This document shows positions 1 through 8,591 of a stretch of DNA of 64,000 nt, in pieces. How positions within the stretch are numbered: the stretch's first letter is position 1; the number at the start of each line of letters is the position of its first letter. The stretch covers positions 183,038 to 247,037 of the forward strand of contig DASPVQ010000020.1 in NCBI GenBank assembly GCA_035622275.1, given 5' to 3'. This stretch comes from Thermoplasmata archaeon. GTDB taxonomy: Archaea; Thermoplasmatota; Thermoplasmata; Lutacidiplasmatales; UBA184. The notes beneath the pieces are model-generated. The model did not search any database, was not told the DNA's origin, and saw only the letters and a program-made list of their open reading frames with translations. A program made the translations under genes and the position numbers.

Positions 1-1178
1 GGCGCCGCCAGCGGCGGTCCCGGCGCCGGCGCGCCGCCCACCGGCGGCACGTCCCACGGTGCGCCCGCTCGAGGAATTCCCCGAGGATTCGGGCTGACGA
101 CCCACTCGTCGATCGGGGTCATCACCCGCACGAGCGAGCGGGTCCCCCCCAGGCCCCCCGTGCGGACCTCCCGCCGGACGTAGCCGGCCTGCTCGAGCCG
201 AACGATACGCCGCCAGAGCGTCGTGGGCGGCAGCGGCGAGAGCCCGAGCGCCCGCGCGTAGCGCGCCTCGAGCCGGCGCACGTCGCCGACGACGGCCTCG
301 GCCCCCCGAGCTGCGTCCTCGATCGCCCGCACGACGCTCGATTCGATCGAGATCGAGAGCAGGCGCCGCCGACCGGCCGGCGCGCGGGGACGCAGGGTAG
401 GAGACGGTCCCAGAAGCGCCCGCCGCAGAAGATCGATCGCGCGGACCGCGCCGCCTCCCTCCTCGACCGCCCGGTGGACGAGTCGTCCCACGAGCTCGAC
501 CGGAGGTTCTCGCCCGAGGGCCCGCTCGGCCCGGTCGTCGACGATCGCCCGGAGCTCCTGCGTCGTATACGGTGACAGCGCGACGAACGGGGCGATCCTC
601 CAGCGACCGGATAGCGCCCGCTCGGCCTGGGCGAGCGCGGACGGACTGCCCGCGAGGACGGTCCACAGCGGCGGCAGTCCGGATTCTCCCTCGGGGAGGA
701 AGCGGTCGGGTTCGCCGAAGGCGCGCAGGATGGGCCCGAGCTCGGGCCCGCCGGAGTAGAGGTCGTCGAGCACGATGACCGTGGGCCGCCCCTCGCGCCG
801 CAGCCGTCGCAGGAAGCCGGCCAGGATCTCCGCCACGGGAAAGCCGCGGCCGTCGAAGCCCTCGTCGAGGGCCGTGAGGAGCGCGCTCGCGACCCCGTGC
901 GTGCCCCGGGCGCCCGCGACCCGCAGCGCGAGATAGCGCGGGGCGCGCGGTCCCCCGGACGCCCGGAGGCGTTCCGCGAGCTCCCGGGCCGCACGCCGGG
1001 CGCAGGCGCTGGTGCCCGACCCGCGCTCGCCGACCGCCGCCACCACCCACGGCGGGGGGGCCCGCGGGCTCGGCGGATCGAGGCGGCGCAGCAGCTCGGC
1101 GACCGCCCGCTCCCGGCCGAGCACTACGGGCGGCAGCCAGTCCCGGGCGAGTACCTCGGCATGCGCGACCGGCAGCAT
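1..1178 (-). CDS. Degenerate Orc1/Cdc6-like AAA+ ATPase (3' end cut by window)
   Basis: Read on the minus strand from ATG at 1178 without a stop to the window edge (more than 390 residues). The layout is Orc1/Cdc6-like: a leader ending in LGRERAVAELLRRL, a P-loop region (about residue 50), a Walker B-like VIVLDDL (about residue 120), a lid region, then a C-terminal winged helix (TTLWRRIVRLEQAGYVRR). The key oddity is the P-loop, GERGSGTS, with Thr in place of the invariant Lys. Walker B is DD rather than DE. Nucleotide binding is therefore probably weak or lost. Canonical Orc1/Cdc6 binds origin DNA and loads MCM; this paralogue may be a regulator or non-initiator. A canonical copy lies at 58975-60132. 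A TATA-like element lies 20-30 bp upstream, fitting a leaderless transcript. Family is fairly sure; function is inferred. Confidence 0.75.
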   Translation of the reverse strand, partial: MLPVAHAEVLARDWLPPVVLGRERAVAELLRRLDPPSPRAPPPWVVAAVGERGSGTSACARRAARELAERLRASGGPRAPRYLALRVAGARGTHGVASALLTALDEGFDGRGFPVAEILAGFLRRLRREGRPTVIVLDDLYSGGPELGPILRAFGEPDRFLPEGESGLPPLWTVLAGSPSALAQAERALSGRWRIAPFVALSPYTTQELRAIVDDRAERALGREPPVELVGRLVHRAVEEGGGAVRAIDLLRRALLGPSPTLRPRAPAGRRRLLSISIESSVVRAIEDAARGAEAVVGDVRRLEARYARALGLSPLPPTTLWRRIVRLEQAGYVRREVRTGGLGGTRSLVRVMTPIDEWVVSPNPRGIPRAGAPWDVPPVGGAPAPGPPLAA

Positions 1179-1195
1179 CCGGTGGCTGTATAACT

Positions 1196-1216
1196 CACGA
1201 ATATAAGAATTCTAAT
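1196..1216. promoter_or_regulatory. Divergent A/T-rich promoter region (orc-like / mscS)
   Basis: The 92-bp gap between two divergent genes is the most A/T-rich stretch nearby and contains TTATATTCG-type (minus) and ATATAAG (plus) elements. The minus element is about 25 bp from the orc-like ATG. The plus element is about 60 bp from the mscS ATG, so mscS would have a short leader. Assigned by spacing only. Confidence 0.45.
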
Positions 1217-1270
1217 AATCGCACCGTTCAGCCGCAAAAGCGCTATGCGAATCCCCCGCTGACACGAGCG

Positions 1271-2182
1271 ATGGCCGCGCCGCAAGAGAGCCGGCCGCTC
1301 CGCCTCCTCTTCCGCAACCTATTGCTCGTCGTCCTGCTCGCGACGGGGATCTACCTGCTCTTCAGCGTCTTCAATGCGACGCTGCTCCACCGGCTGACAG
1401 GGCTGCAGATCCTCCTGCTCGAGGCGGGAGCGATCGTCCTGCTCGCCTACGCGGTCGCGAAAGCGTTCACGGGCGCCGCGAATGCGGTCATGCGACAACA
1501 GGGCCAGCTCGCGCACGGCGCGGCGGTCCGACTCTTCTTCAACATCCTCATCGGCATCGCCGCAGTCTTCGCGCTCGCCCACCTCGCCGGGGTCTCGATC
1601 GAGTCGATCTTCCTCGGGAGCGCCTTCGCCGGGATCGTCCTCGGCCTCGCGGCCCAGACGGTCCTGTCCAACGTCTTCGCGGGCCTCCTGCTCGTCGTGG
1701 CGAGCCCGTTCCGCCCGGGCGACCGGGTCGGGATCATCTCCTCGAGCTACGGGGCGTTCGCGCCGAGCTACCCGCACGAGCTCGTCTACCCCGCCTACGC
1801 CGGGACCGTCGAGGACATCGAGCTCATCTACACGGTCCTGCGCCTCGACACCGGCGGCGTCGCCAAGGTGCCGAACTCGGTCGTCCTGAGCGCGCTCACC
1901 GTCCTCCCCCGGCCGGATGTGCCCCGCGTGCACCGGGTCCGCATGACGTTCCCGCTCGCGGTCGACGTCCACCGCGTCGAGGCCGCGCTCGCCGACGTGC
2001 TTGCTGCTTTCCCCGACGACGCGGGGCGCCTTCCGCCCAAGCTCGAGGTGACCGACATCTCGGTGGCCAGCTGGGACGGGGTGATCCTCGTCGCCTCCCG
2101 CATCCAGGACGATGGGCTCGTGCGCGACCGCGTGATGCGTGCCGTGCTCGCCCGGCTGCCGTCGGCCGGCCCGCCGGCCTAG
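1271..2182 (+). CDS. mscS: MscS-family mechanosensitive ion channel
   Basis: 303 residues. Three hydrophobic helices lie at roughly residues 12-32, 45-65 and 88-108. They lead into the Gly/Ala-rich pore helix region (AFAGIVLGLAAQTVLSNVFAG, residues about 118-138) that defines the MscS family. A beta domain follows (FRPGDRV; TVEDIELIYTVLR; VPNSVVLS), with a cytoplasmic alpha/beta tail. MscS channels open under membrane tension and release solutes on osmotic downshock. Length matches small MscS proteins. An insertion after FRPGDRVGI (SSSYGAFAPSYPHELVYPAY) is longer than in the bacterial archetype. Starts at ATG, divergent from the orc-like gene. Family assignment is firm; gating is not tested. 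Confidence 0.9.
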   Translation: MAAPQESRPLRLLFRNLLLVVLLATGIYLLFSVFNATLLHRLTGLQILLLEAGAIVLLAYAVAKAFTGAANAVMRQQGQLAHGAAVRLFFNILIGIAAVFALAHLAGVSIESIFLGSAFAGIVLGLAAQTVLSNVFAGLLLVVASPFRPGDRVGIISSSYGAFAPSYPHELVYPAYAGTVEDIELIYTVLRLDTGGVAKVPNSVVLSALTVLPRPDVPRVHRVRMTFPLAVDVHRVEAALADVLAAFPDDAGRLPPKLEVTDISVASWDGVILVASRIQDDGLVRDRVMRAVLARLPSAGPPA

Positions 2183-2231
2183 CGGCCCGACGCGGCTTTA
2201 AGTTCGTTCGCCGCTCGGGCCGCCCGAAAGC

Positions 2232-3338
2232 ATGCCCTACCGGGTCACGCTCATCCCGGGCGACGGGATCGGTCCCGAGGTCACGGCGGCCGCCCTGAAG
2301 GTCGCGGAGTCGACCGGGGTCGGCTTCGACTGGGAGGTCGTCGAGGCGGGCGAGAAGGCGATCAAGCGGACGGGCAACCCGTTGCCCGACGCGGTCCTCG
2401 ACTCGATCCGCAAGAACCGCCTCGCGCTCAAGGGGCCGATCACGACACCGATCGGCAGCGGGTTCCGCTCGGTGAACGTCGCGCTGCGCCAGCAGCTCGA
2501 CCTGTTCGCGTCGGTCCGACCCGCGCGCGCCATCGCGGGTGAGGGCACCCGCTTTCCCGAGACCGATCTCATCGTCGTGCGCGAGGCGACGGAGGGACTG
2601 TACTCCGGCGTCGAGCACTGGGTCGACCGCGACCACAACGCGGCCGAGACGGTCAACATCATCACGCGCAAGGCGTCCGACCGGATCATCAAGTTCGCGT
2701 TCGAGCTCGCGCGTCGCCAACGGCGCAAGCGCGTGACCGCGGTCCACAAGGCGAACATCATGAAGACGACCGGGGCGCTCTTCCAGACCGCGTTCCGCGA
2801 GCTGGCGGTGAAGTACCCGGACATCCAGTCCGACGAGCGCCTGATCGACAACATGTGCATGCAGCTCGCCAAGAAGCCCGAGGACTACGACGTGCTGGTC
2901 ACGACGAACCTCTTCGGCGACATCCTCAGCGACCTGACCGCCGGCCTCGCCGGCGGGCTCGGCGTGGCGCCGGGCGCCCTCTACGGCGACGAGCTCGCGG
3001 TCTTCGAGCCGGTCCACGGCTCGGCACCGAAGTACGCGGGCCTCGACAAGGCCGACCCGGTCGCGGAGATCCTGTGCGTCGAGCTGCTGCTGCGGCATGT
3101 GGGCGAGAGCGAGGCCGCCGACCGGGTCTTCCGCGCGGTCTGGGAGACGATCGCCGAGAAGAAGGTCGTCACCTACGACCTCGCGCTTCCCGGCTACACG
3201 CTACGACCGGTCCCGCCGTCGTCGTGCTCGGCGATGGCCGCCGAGATCGCCCGCAAGGTCCCCGAGGTCGACCTCGACGCGCCGCTCCCGCGCCCGGCGG
3301 CGGTCGCGGCGGGCGCGGACGGCCAGCTCGACTCCTGA
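2232..3338 (+). CDS. icd: NAD-type isocitrate dehydrogenase (isocitrate/isopropylmalate DH family)
   Basis: 368 residues. The N-terminus LIPGDGIGPEV and the block NLFGDILSDLTAGLAGGLG (about residues 223-241) are family signatures. GPITTPIGSGFRSVNVALR with downstream RPAR is closest to NAD-dependent isocitrate dehydrogenases rather than isopropylmalate dehydrogenase; homoisocitrate dehydrogenase remains possible. EPVHGSAPKYAG is the cofactor/metal loop. It converts isocitrate to 2-oxoglutarate and CO2 in the citric acid cycle, fitting the aconitase at 21830-24505. A TTTAAG element about 35 bp before the ATG is a likely TATA box. The last 25 residues are an Ala/Pro-rich tail not needed for catalysis. 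Confidence 0.85.
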   Translation: MPYRVTLIPGDGIGPEVTAAALKVAESTGVGFDWEVVEAGEKAIKRTGNPLPDAVLDSIRKNRLALKGPITTPIGSGFRSVNVALRQQLDLFASVRPARAIAGEGTRFPETDLIVVREATEGLYSGVEHWVDRDHNAAETVNIITRKASDRIIKFAFELARRQRRKRVTAVHKANIMKTTGALFQTAFRELAVKYPDIQSDERLIDNMCMQLAKKPEDYDVLVTTNLFGDILSDLTAGLAGGLGVAPGALYGDELAVFEPVHGSAPKYAGLDKADPVAEILCVELLLRHVGESEAADRVFRAVWETIAEKKVVTYDLALPGYTLRPVPPSSCSAMAAEIARKVPEVDLDAPLPRPAAVAAGADGQLDS

Positions 3339-3342
3339 GGCC

Positions 3343-3753
3343 CTAGTCGCCGACGACCTTCACGATCACGCGCTTGGGGCGCTCGCCGTCGAACTCGGCG
3401 TAGTAGACCTGCTCCCACGGCCCGAGATCGAGATCGCCACGGGTCACCGGCAGAACGACCTGGTGGCCGAGCAGTAGGTTCTCCAAGTGCGCGTTGCCGT
3501 TCGACTCGCCCGTCCGGTGGTGCTCGTAGTCGCCGGGGGGCGCGAGCCGGTCCGCCCAGGCTGCGATGTCCTTCAGCAGGCCGGACTCGGCGTCGTTCAC
3601 GTACACGGCGGCGGTGATGTGCATCGACGAAACGAGCACGAGGCCGTCGTCGATGCCGCTCGAGCGCACGATCGCGCGAACGCGTTCGGTGATGTTGACG
3701 AACTCGCGGGGCGCCCGCGTATGCAGGACCAGGTACTCGGTCCGGCTCGGCAC
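3343..3753 (-). CDS. YjbQ/UPF0047 family protein
   Basis: 136 residues, full length for the UPF0047 (YjbQ) family. Conserved blocks are [14 protein letters not shown], a [16 protein letters not shown] segment and the C-terminal [14 protein letters not shown]. The family folds as a trimeric beta barrel with a conserved His/Glu/Asn pocket. Some members have been linked to weak thiamin-phosphate synthase activity, but the physiological role is not settled. Starts at GTG 3753 with a TTAAAC TATA-like element about 25 bp upstream. It ends 5 bp from the isocitrate dehydrogenase stop, so the two converge. Family is secure; function is uncertain. Confidence 0.85.
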   Translation of the reverse strand: MPSRTEYLVLHTRAPREFVNITERVRAIVRSSGIDDGLVLVSSMHITAAVYVNDAESGLLKDIAAWADRLAPPGDYEHHRTGESNGNAHLENLLLGHQVVLPVTRGDLDLGPWEQVYYAEFDGERPKRVIVKVVGD

Positions 3754-3815
3754 GCGCCGAAGACTCCGAGGACAGGTTTAAGGTCGCAGGACGACCCTCG
3801 ACGGCCGAGGCGATC

Positions 3816-4361
3816 GTGGCGAGCCCCCGCGCCGTCCGCATCCCCCGCAGCCGCGGTGTCGCCGAGGCAGCGGGCGCGCCCGGTCCCGGGGTCGTGGCCT
3901 CCGAGGCCACCGTGCCGGCACCGGGCGCGGAGATTCGGCGGAACCGGGCGGGTCGACAGCGGGCGATCCGGATCGCGACGATCTACCTGCTCGCGCTCGT
4001 CGCGCTGTACCTGTTCTTCGTGGGCCTCGACCGGATCGCGCCGGGCGGCTCCAGCGCGACCGCGGCGACCGGGCTGCTCTACTTCAGCGCGATCGCCGCG
4101 GGCCTCGCGCTCGCGGGCCTGTACGTGACGCTGTCGCCGGCGCCGCGGACGATCGAGGTTTCGGCGTCCGCCGTGACCGTCGTCGAGTGGACCGGGCGGC
4201 GCCGGGAGTTCCCGCCGCTGGAGAACCTGCGCGTCGCCGTGCGGCGACGATTCCCGCCGAGCTTCCTCGCCTCCGAACCGGTCGAGGCGGTCGAGCTCAC
4301 GGTGGGCCGGCGCCAATTCACCTACCAGGTCGCTGAGGGGCTCCTGTCGACCGGCCGCTAG
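3816..4361 (+). CDS. Two-TM membrane protein of unknown function
   Basis: 181 residues from GTG 3816. A Gly/Ala/Pro/Arg-rich cytosolic N-terminus of about 50 residues precedes two transmembrane helices (about 52-73 and 83-107). A soluble C-terminal domain of about 70 residues follows, rich in charged beta-like segments (TIEVSASAVTVVEW, RREFPPLENLRVAV). The C-terminal part has the feel of a PH-like membrane-associated domain, but no diagnostic motif is visible. The shared divergent promoter with the UPF0047 gene is TTTAAGG at about 3776-3783, which would make both transcripts nearly leaderless. No function is assigned. Confidence 0.6.
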   Translation: MASPRAVRIPRSRGVAEAAGAPGPGVVASEATVPAPGAEIRRNRAGRQRAIRIATIYLLALVALYLFFVGLDRIAPGGSSATAATGLLYFSAIAAGLALAGLYVTLSPAPRTIEVSASAVTVVEWTGRRREFPPLENLRVAVRRRFPPSFLASEPVEAVELTVGRRQFTYQVAEGLLSTGR

Positions 4362-4380
4362 GCCGCGCCGACCACGCGAT

Positions 4381-4722
4381 TCACTCGAGCAGGTCTTCGA
4401 GCTCGCTCGCGACCAGCGTCAGCAGCTGGTCCAGCGATCGGTTCTTGAGCTCGGTGATCTGGCCGCCGTCGGTCTCGAGCCGGGCCATGAACTCGTCGCC
4501 ATCGCGGACGAACGACAGGGACAGGACGTGCACGCGGCCGAGCGGGCGCGCGGGCGTCGGGGTCTCCGCGGTCGCCTTGGGCGCGCTCGGGGCCTTCGGG
4601 GCCGGGCGGGGCCTCACCGGGGCGCGCGCCGGGGCGGGCCGATGGGCCGGTCGCTTCGCCGCCGGCTGGGGCCGGGCGGGCCGGGCCTTCGCCTTCGTCT
4701 TCTGACGGCGGGACGACGGCAT
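4381..4722 (-). CDS. Small basic protein with disordered Lys/Arg/Pro/Ala N-terminus
   Basis: 113 residues. Residues 1-62 are almost entirely Lys, Arg, Ala and Pro and are surely disordered, possibly nucleic-acid binding. Residues 63-113 form a compact alpha/beta segment (VHVLSLSFVRDGDEFMARLE then a helical ELKNRSLDQLLTLVASELEDLLE). I do not recognise the family. An A/T-rich element (CATAAATAG, about 4759-4768) lies about 40 bp upstream of the ATG. It is convergent with the upstream two-TM gene and divergent from the large membrane protein at 4853. Confidence 0.6.
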   Translation of the reverse strand: MPSSRRQKTKAKARPARPQPAAKRPAHRPAPARAPVRPRPAPKAPSAPKATAETPTPARPLGRVHVLSLSFVRDGDEFMARLETDGGQITELKNRSLDQLLTLVASELEDLLE

Positions 4723-4852
4723 CGCTCGGCGCCTCGAAGCGGGCGCACCAAGCCCCCCTATTTATGAGTATGGTCGCCGAGAGCGGTCGCCGGTCGCCGC
4801 CGGCGACGCTGGAGCGACAGGTATAGGTCGGACCGCCGCTCCGGACGGGCCG

Positions 4853-6679
4853 ATGAACGGCGCCGGCCGGGGCGCGGAGGCGACGGGCGAGGGCCCGCGC
4901 GCCGAACCCGCGCTGCGCCCCGAGACCGCTCTGCTGCTCGCCGGACTCGCGCTGATCCTCGTCTTTCTCGCGCTGGAGCCGTTCCTGTCCTATGCCCTGT
5001 TCGGCTCCGACACCGGCGAGTACTACGGGCTCACCGCGGCGCTCGTCGCGAGCGGTCACGTGCCGACCGGGGCCGCCTACGGGGGCTGGGGGACCGCCTA
5101 CCCCGACTTCCCCGGCATCTTCGTGCTCAGCGGCGCGGGGTCCGGCGCCCTCGGCCTGAGCCCGTTCACGGCGCTGACCACGATCGTGCCGGTGGTCGCG
5201 GTGCTGTCGGTACTCCCGCTCTTCCTGCTGTTCCGCCGGCTCTACCCGCACGACGGGGTCGCGCTGCTGGCGGCGGCGGTCGCTTCCCTCGCGATGCCGC
5301 GCCTGTTCTCGATCGCGCACCCGGCCCCGCTCGCGCTCGGCGACTTCCTCGCCGTCGCGGCGATGTGGATCTTCCTCGAGACGCGTCGGGATGTCCGCTG
5401 GTACCTGCCGCTCGCCCTGGTCTCGGGCGCTCTCATCGTCACCCACCACCTGTCGACGTATTTCTTCGCGGTCGGGGCGCTCGGCGGTCTCGTCCTCCTG
5501 GAACTGTGGCGACCGGCCCTGTGGAGCCGCCGGTTCCCAACGCGCGAGTTCGTCTACCTCGGCGCGCTCGCGACCGCCACGTTCGCGTTCTGGTGCTTCG
5601 GCACCGTCGAGTTCGTCGCGAAGGTGATCGATCCGATCTTTCCGCATCCGCCCGCGGTCGCCGTCGTGTTCGCGCTCCTCGAAGCGGGCGCGCTGAGCGC
5701 GCTCGTCCTCCTCGGGCTGCTCCTGCGATGGCGCCGCGCGCGCTTCCGCCCGACGCGGGCCTGGGTCCGCCGGCCCAGCGACCCTAGCGTCCTGCGCGAC
5801 GCCCTGCTGATCGCGGTCGGCGTCTTCGGCGGGATCGCGGCCCTGCTCGTGGTCCCGATCCCGGGCACCACCCAGACGACGAGCGCCGCGGCGATCCTGT
5901 GGTTCTCCCCGCTCCTCGCGCTCGTCGTGTTCACGACCGGGACCCGGCGCGCGACGCGGACCGCCCGCCTGGGGCCCCTCGGCCTGACCTGGCTCGGCAC
6001 GATCGCGCTCAGCGCGATCGCGACGCTGGGCGCGGGCGTGGTCTTCGGGACCGCGGGCAGCAGCCTGGCGGCCGCGATCCCTCCGTCGCGCCATGCGGAG
6101 TACCTCTTCCTGCCCCTCGGGCTCCTCATCGCCGTCGGGGCGGCCCGATTGCTCGCCCGGCTCGGCGACCGCGCCGGCCGCCGGGCGTTCGTCGCCGGGG
6201 CGATCGGGCTGGTCGCGATCCTGGGCGCCAACGCCGCGATCGTGTACCCACCGCAGTCCGACCTCGGCGGGTTCGAGGAGGGATTGACCCACGCGGACGC
6301 CGGCATCTGGTCCTGGATCGGGATCGCGGAGCCGCCGACCTCCGTCGTCGCGAGCGACCACCGGCTCAGCTCGATGATCTTCGGCTTCGACGGGAACCCC
6401 GCCACGTGGGACTCGACGCCCGCGCTCTTCACGGGATCGAACTGGTCGAACGCGCGGGCCGAGCTGCTGTCGTCGGGGGCCCCCTACGTCCACCACCCGA
6501 TCGACCTGGTCGCCGTCGATTCGGTCATGTACGGCGGCGTCGCCCTCGATCCGAGCTCCGCGGCGCTTCCGCTGAGCGCCGCGGCGATCGCCTGGCTGGG
6601 CGGGATGCCGTTCGTCCCGCTCTACGAGAGCGGAGCAAACGACGTCTATCTCGTCGACGCGAGCGCGCTGTCGGCGTAG
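4853..6679 (+). CDS. Polytopic membrane protein, GT-C glycosyltransferase-like
   Basis: 608 residues with about 12-13 hydrophobic helices, starting near residue 25 after a charged N-terminus. After the first helix comes an extracytoplasmic loop with acidic residues (FGSDTGEYYGL, about residue 52). This is the usual place of the catalytic acidic motif in GT-C-fold glycosyltransferases and oligosaccharyltransferases. A soluble C-terminal region of about 150 residues follows the last helices. The layout suggests a lipid-linked sugar transferase in surface glycosylation. That is inferred from topology only, because no AglB WWDYG motif is present. TATAGG at 4820-4827 lies about 27 bp before the ATG. 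The 3' end overlaps mptE on the other strand by 34 bp. Confidence 0.65.
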   Translation: MNGAGRGAEATGEGPRAEPALRPETALLLAGLALILVFLALEPFLSYALFGSDTGEYYGLTAALVASGHVPTGAAYGGWGTAYPDFPGIFVLSGAGSGALGLSPFTALTTIVPVVAVLSVLPLFLLFRRLYPHDGVALLAAAVASLAMPRLFSIAHPAPLALGDFLAVAAMWIFLETRRDVRWYLPLALVSGALIVTHHLSTYFFAVGALGGLVLLELWRPALWSRRFPTREFVYLGALATATFAFWCFGTVEFVAKVIDPIFPHPPAVAVVFALLEAGALSALVLLGLLLRWRRARFRPTRAWVRRPSDPSVLRDALLIAVGVFGGIAALLVVPIPGTTQTTSAAAILWFSPLLALVVFTTGTRRATRTARLGPLGLTWLGTIALSAIATLGAGVVFGTAGSSLAAAIPPSRHAEYLFLPLGLLIAVGAARLLARLGDRAGRRAFVAGAIGLVAILGANAAIVYPPQSDLGGFEEGLTHADAGIWSWIGIAEPPTSVVASDHRLSSMIFGFDGNPATWDSTPALFTGSNWSNARAELLSSGAPYVHHPIDLVAVDSVMYGGVALDPSSAALPLSAAAIAWLGGMPFVPLYESGANDVYLVDASALSA

Positions 6680-7386
6680 CGCGCGATCGAGCCGTCCCGG
6701 GCCCAGGCGTCGATCGGGACGGGGCTCTCGGCCGCGAGGTCCGCGAGGATCCGACGGGCCCAATCGAGCTTCGCGAGCTTGCGCCGGCGCGCAGCCGGAT
6801 CCGGCTCCTCGACGGAGCCGAAGTCGAAGCCCCAGAGCAGGACTCGCCGGGCCCCCACGTGCTCGGCGAGGTAGGCGGCCCGGTCCCCGTCCGTGAATCC
6901 GCCGACGTCGAACAGACCGGCGCGCGGCGGCCCCGACCAGCTGCCGGCGAGCTCGCCGGGGAACTGGGGGACCCACTGCTCCAGGGCGGGCCGGTTGTCG
7001 CCGTGCGCGTGCACGACCACGAGGCTGCCCCGCCGGTTGGCCGCCACCTCGGCGGCGACCGGCCCGTCCAGGTCGGACGCGATCACGGACGGCACGAGCC
7101 CGGCATCGAGGCAGGTCGCCGCGGCGCCGTCGGCGGCCACCACCACCGGCCCCGCCGCGTCCGCGGGCAGCCGCCACAGCGGCGGCGGCCCCGCACCCGG
7201 GGCGAGGCCGACGACGACGACCTCCCGCCCGCGCAGGCGCCGGGCGACGCGCTCGAGCGGCTCGGCGCGGGCCGCGGCCGGCAACAGGTCGACGAGGCGC
7301 TCGGCCGCCCGCTCCTCGGCATCCAGCGGGAAGCCGAACGCCTGCCGGAGGCGCTCGTACTGCGGCGCCCAGCGCGCGTACTCCAC
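6646..7386 (-). CDS. mptE: 6-hydroxymethyl-7,8-dihydropterin pyrophosphokinase, MptE-like (DUF115)
   Basis: Archaeal MptE-type enzyme of pterin (folate/methanopterin-type cofactor) synthesis. It transfers pyrophosphate from ATP to 6-hydroxymethyl-dihydropterin. Visible family features are EVVVVGLAPG, VVVAADGAAATCLDAGLVPSVIASDLDG, a VVHAHGDN block and FDVGGFTDGDRA followed by VLLWGFDFG. The frame is open to ATG 7434, but the TATA box at 7412-7419 lies inside that extension. GTG 7386 is about 26 bp downstream of the TATA box and starts the conserved WAPQYERLRQAFGF segment, so I take 7386 (246 residues). Divergent from ftsZ over the same TATA element. Confidence 0.82.
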   Translation of the reverse strand: MEYARWAPQYERLRQAFGFPLDAEERAAERLVDLLPAAARAEPLERVARRLRGREVVVVGLAPGAGPPPLWRLPADAAGPVVVAADGAAATCLDAGLVPSVIASDLDGPVAAEVAANRRGSLVVVHAHGDNRPALEQWVPQFPGELAGSWSGPPRAGLFDVGGFTDGDRAAYLAEHVGARRVLLWGFDFGSVEEPDPAARRRKLAKLDWARRILADLAAESPVPIDAWARDGSIARYADSALASTR

Positions 7387-7411
7387 TTTGCGCCGAAAGT
7401 CCGGCGGACGC

Positions 7412-7419
7412 TTTATAAT
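7412..7419. promoter_or_regulatory. Shared TATA box for divergent mptE and ftsZ
   Basis: TTTATAAT reads as a good TATA element in both directions (ATTATAAA on the minus strand). It lies about 26 bp from the GTG of mptE and about 36-40 bp from the GTG/ATG of ftsZ. No other A/T-rich element exists between the two starts. The single box could serve both genes. Confidence 0.55.
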
Positions 7420-7454
7420 GGAGCCCCTGCTCATCGGCCGATAGGGTTACCGCC

Positions 7455-8582
7455 GTGATGCGACCGCTCGCTCAGGAGATCCTGTCCCACCTGCCCGGAG
7501 ACTCGAGGCGCGCCTCCGAGGCCCCTCCGCCCCCGTCGAGCGACGACGCCGAGCTCGAGGCGGTGCTGGCGTCGCTGAAGACGAACATCAAGGTCGTCGG
7601 GTGCGGCGGTGGCGGCTGCAACACGATCAACCGGCTCGCCGAGGAGGGCCTCGCGGGCGCGGACATGGTCGCCTGCAACACCGACGCCCAGCACCTGCTC
7701 ACGATCCACGCGCCGAAGAAGATCCTGCTCGGCCGGCGCCTCACGCGCGGCCTCGGCGCCGGGGCGCTGCCGCAGGTCGGCGAGCAGGCGGCGCGGGAGG
7801 CGGAGGAGGAGATCAAGAAGGCGCTGCAGAACTCCGACATGGTGTTCATCACCCTCGGGCTCGGCGGCGGTACGGGGACCGGCTCGGCCCCGGTCGTCGC
7901 GCAGGCCGCCAAGGACGCGAACGGCGGCAACCCGCTGACGATCGCGGTCTGCACGCTCCCGTTCGCCTCGGAGGGCCTCGTGCGCGCCGAGAACGCGATG
8001 TGGGGGCTCGAGCGCCTGCGCTCGACGATCGACACCGTGATCACGATCCCGAACGACCGGCTCCTGGAGCTCGTGCCGCGCCTCCCGATCCAGACGGCGT
8101 TCAAGGTCGCCGACTCCGTCCTCGCGCGCGCGATCCGGGGGATCACCGAGATCATCACGCGGCCGGGGCTCGTCAACCTCGACTTCAACGACCTGCGCAC
8201 GATCATGAAGGGCGGCGGGGTCGCCCTGATCGGCATCGGCGAGTCCGAGAGCGACAACCGCGCCGAGGACGCGGTGCTCGAGGCGATCAACTCCCCGCTC
8301 CTCCACGTCGACATCGCCGGCGCGACCGGCGCGCTGATCAACGTCACCGGCGGGCCCGACATGACCGTGAGCGAGGCGCAGAAGGCCGCGGAGGTCGTCC
8401 AGAAGGCGATCAGCCCCACCGCACGGATTATCTGGGGTGCGGCCGTCGATCCCACGATGCAGAGCACGATCCGGGTGATGCTGGTGGTGACCGGTGTTAA
8501 ATCCCCCCAGATTTTCGGCACGACCTCGTCGGGGAAGGGACCGGTGAGGCCCTCCGGGCCGGACCTCGACGTCGTGCGGTAG
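7455..8582 (+). CDS. ftsZ: Cell division GTPase FtsZ
   Basis: 375 residues from GTG 7455; ATG 7458 is an equal candidate one codon later. A disordered leader of about 35 residues precedes the tubulin/FtsZ fold: [15 protein letters not shown] (nucleotide-binding T1), NTDAQHL (T3), [13 protein letters not shown] (T4 signature, about residue 140), then IPNDRLL and the T7-region [11 protein letters not shown]. The C-terminal domain ends near RVMLVVTGV and is followed by a short tail. FtsZ polymerises with GTP into the division ring at midcell. It heads a run with secE, spt5 and rpl11 on the same strand with short gaps. Confidence 0.95.
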   Translation: MMRPLAQEILSHLPGDSRRASEAPPPPSSDDAELEAVLASLKTNIKVVGCGGGGCNTINRLAEEGLAGADMVACNTDAQHLLTIHAPKKILLGRRLTRGLGAGALPQVGEQAAREAEEEIKKALQNSDMVFITLGLGGGTGTGSAPVVAQAAKDANGGNPLTIAVCTLPFASEGLVRAENAMWGLERLRSTIDTVITIPNDRLLELVPRLPIQTAFKVADSVLARAIRGITEIITRPGLVNLDFNDLRTIMKGGGVALIGIGESESDNRAEDAVLEAINSPLLHVDIAGATGALINVTGGPDMTVSEAQKAAEVVQKAISPTARIIWGAAVDPTMQSTIRVMLVVTGVKSPQIFGTTSSGKGPVRPSGPDLDVVR

Positions 8583-8591
8583 GGAACCCCC

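Noticed and set aside
1179..1270. Replication origin next to the orc-like gene
   Set aside because: The gap is A/T-rich but only 92 bp, with no recognisable origin-recognition-box repeats. It is explained by divergent promoters.
4358..7177. Very long open frame (about 940 codons) on the minus strand
   Set aside because: Its translation is Arg/Gly/Asp/Pro-rich and repetitive, typical of antisense frames in high-GC DNA. It covers a clear membrane-protein gene and mptE on better frames.
7387..7434. Longer mptE start at ATG 7434
   Set aside because: The extension contains the only TATA box of the region and lacks family similarity; GTG 7386 has ideal leaderless spacing.
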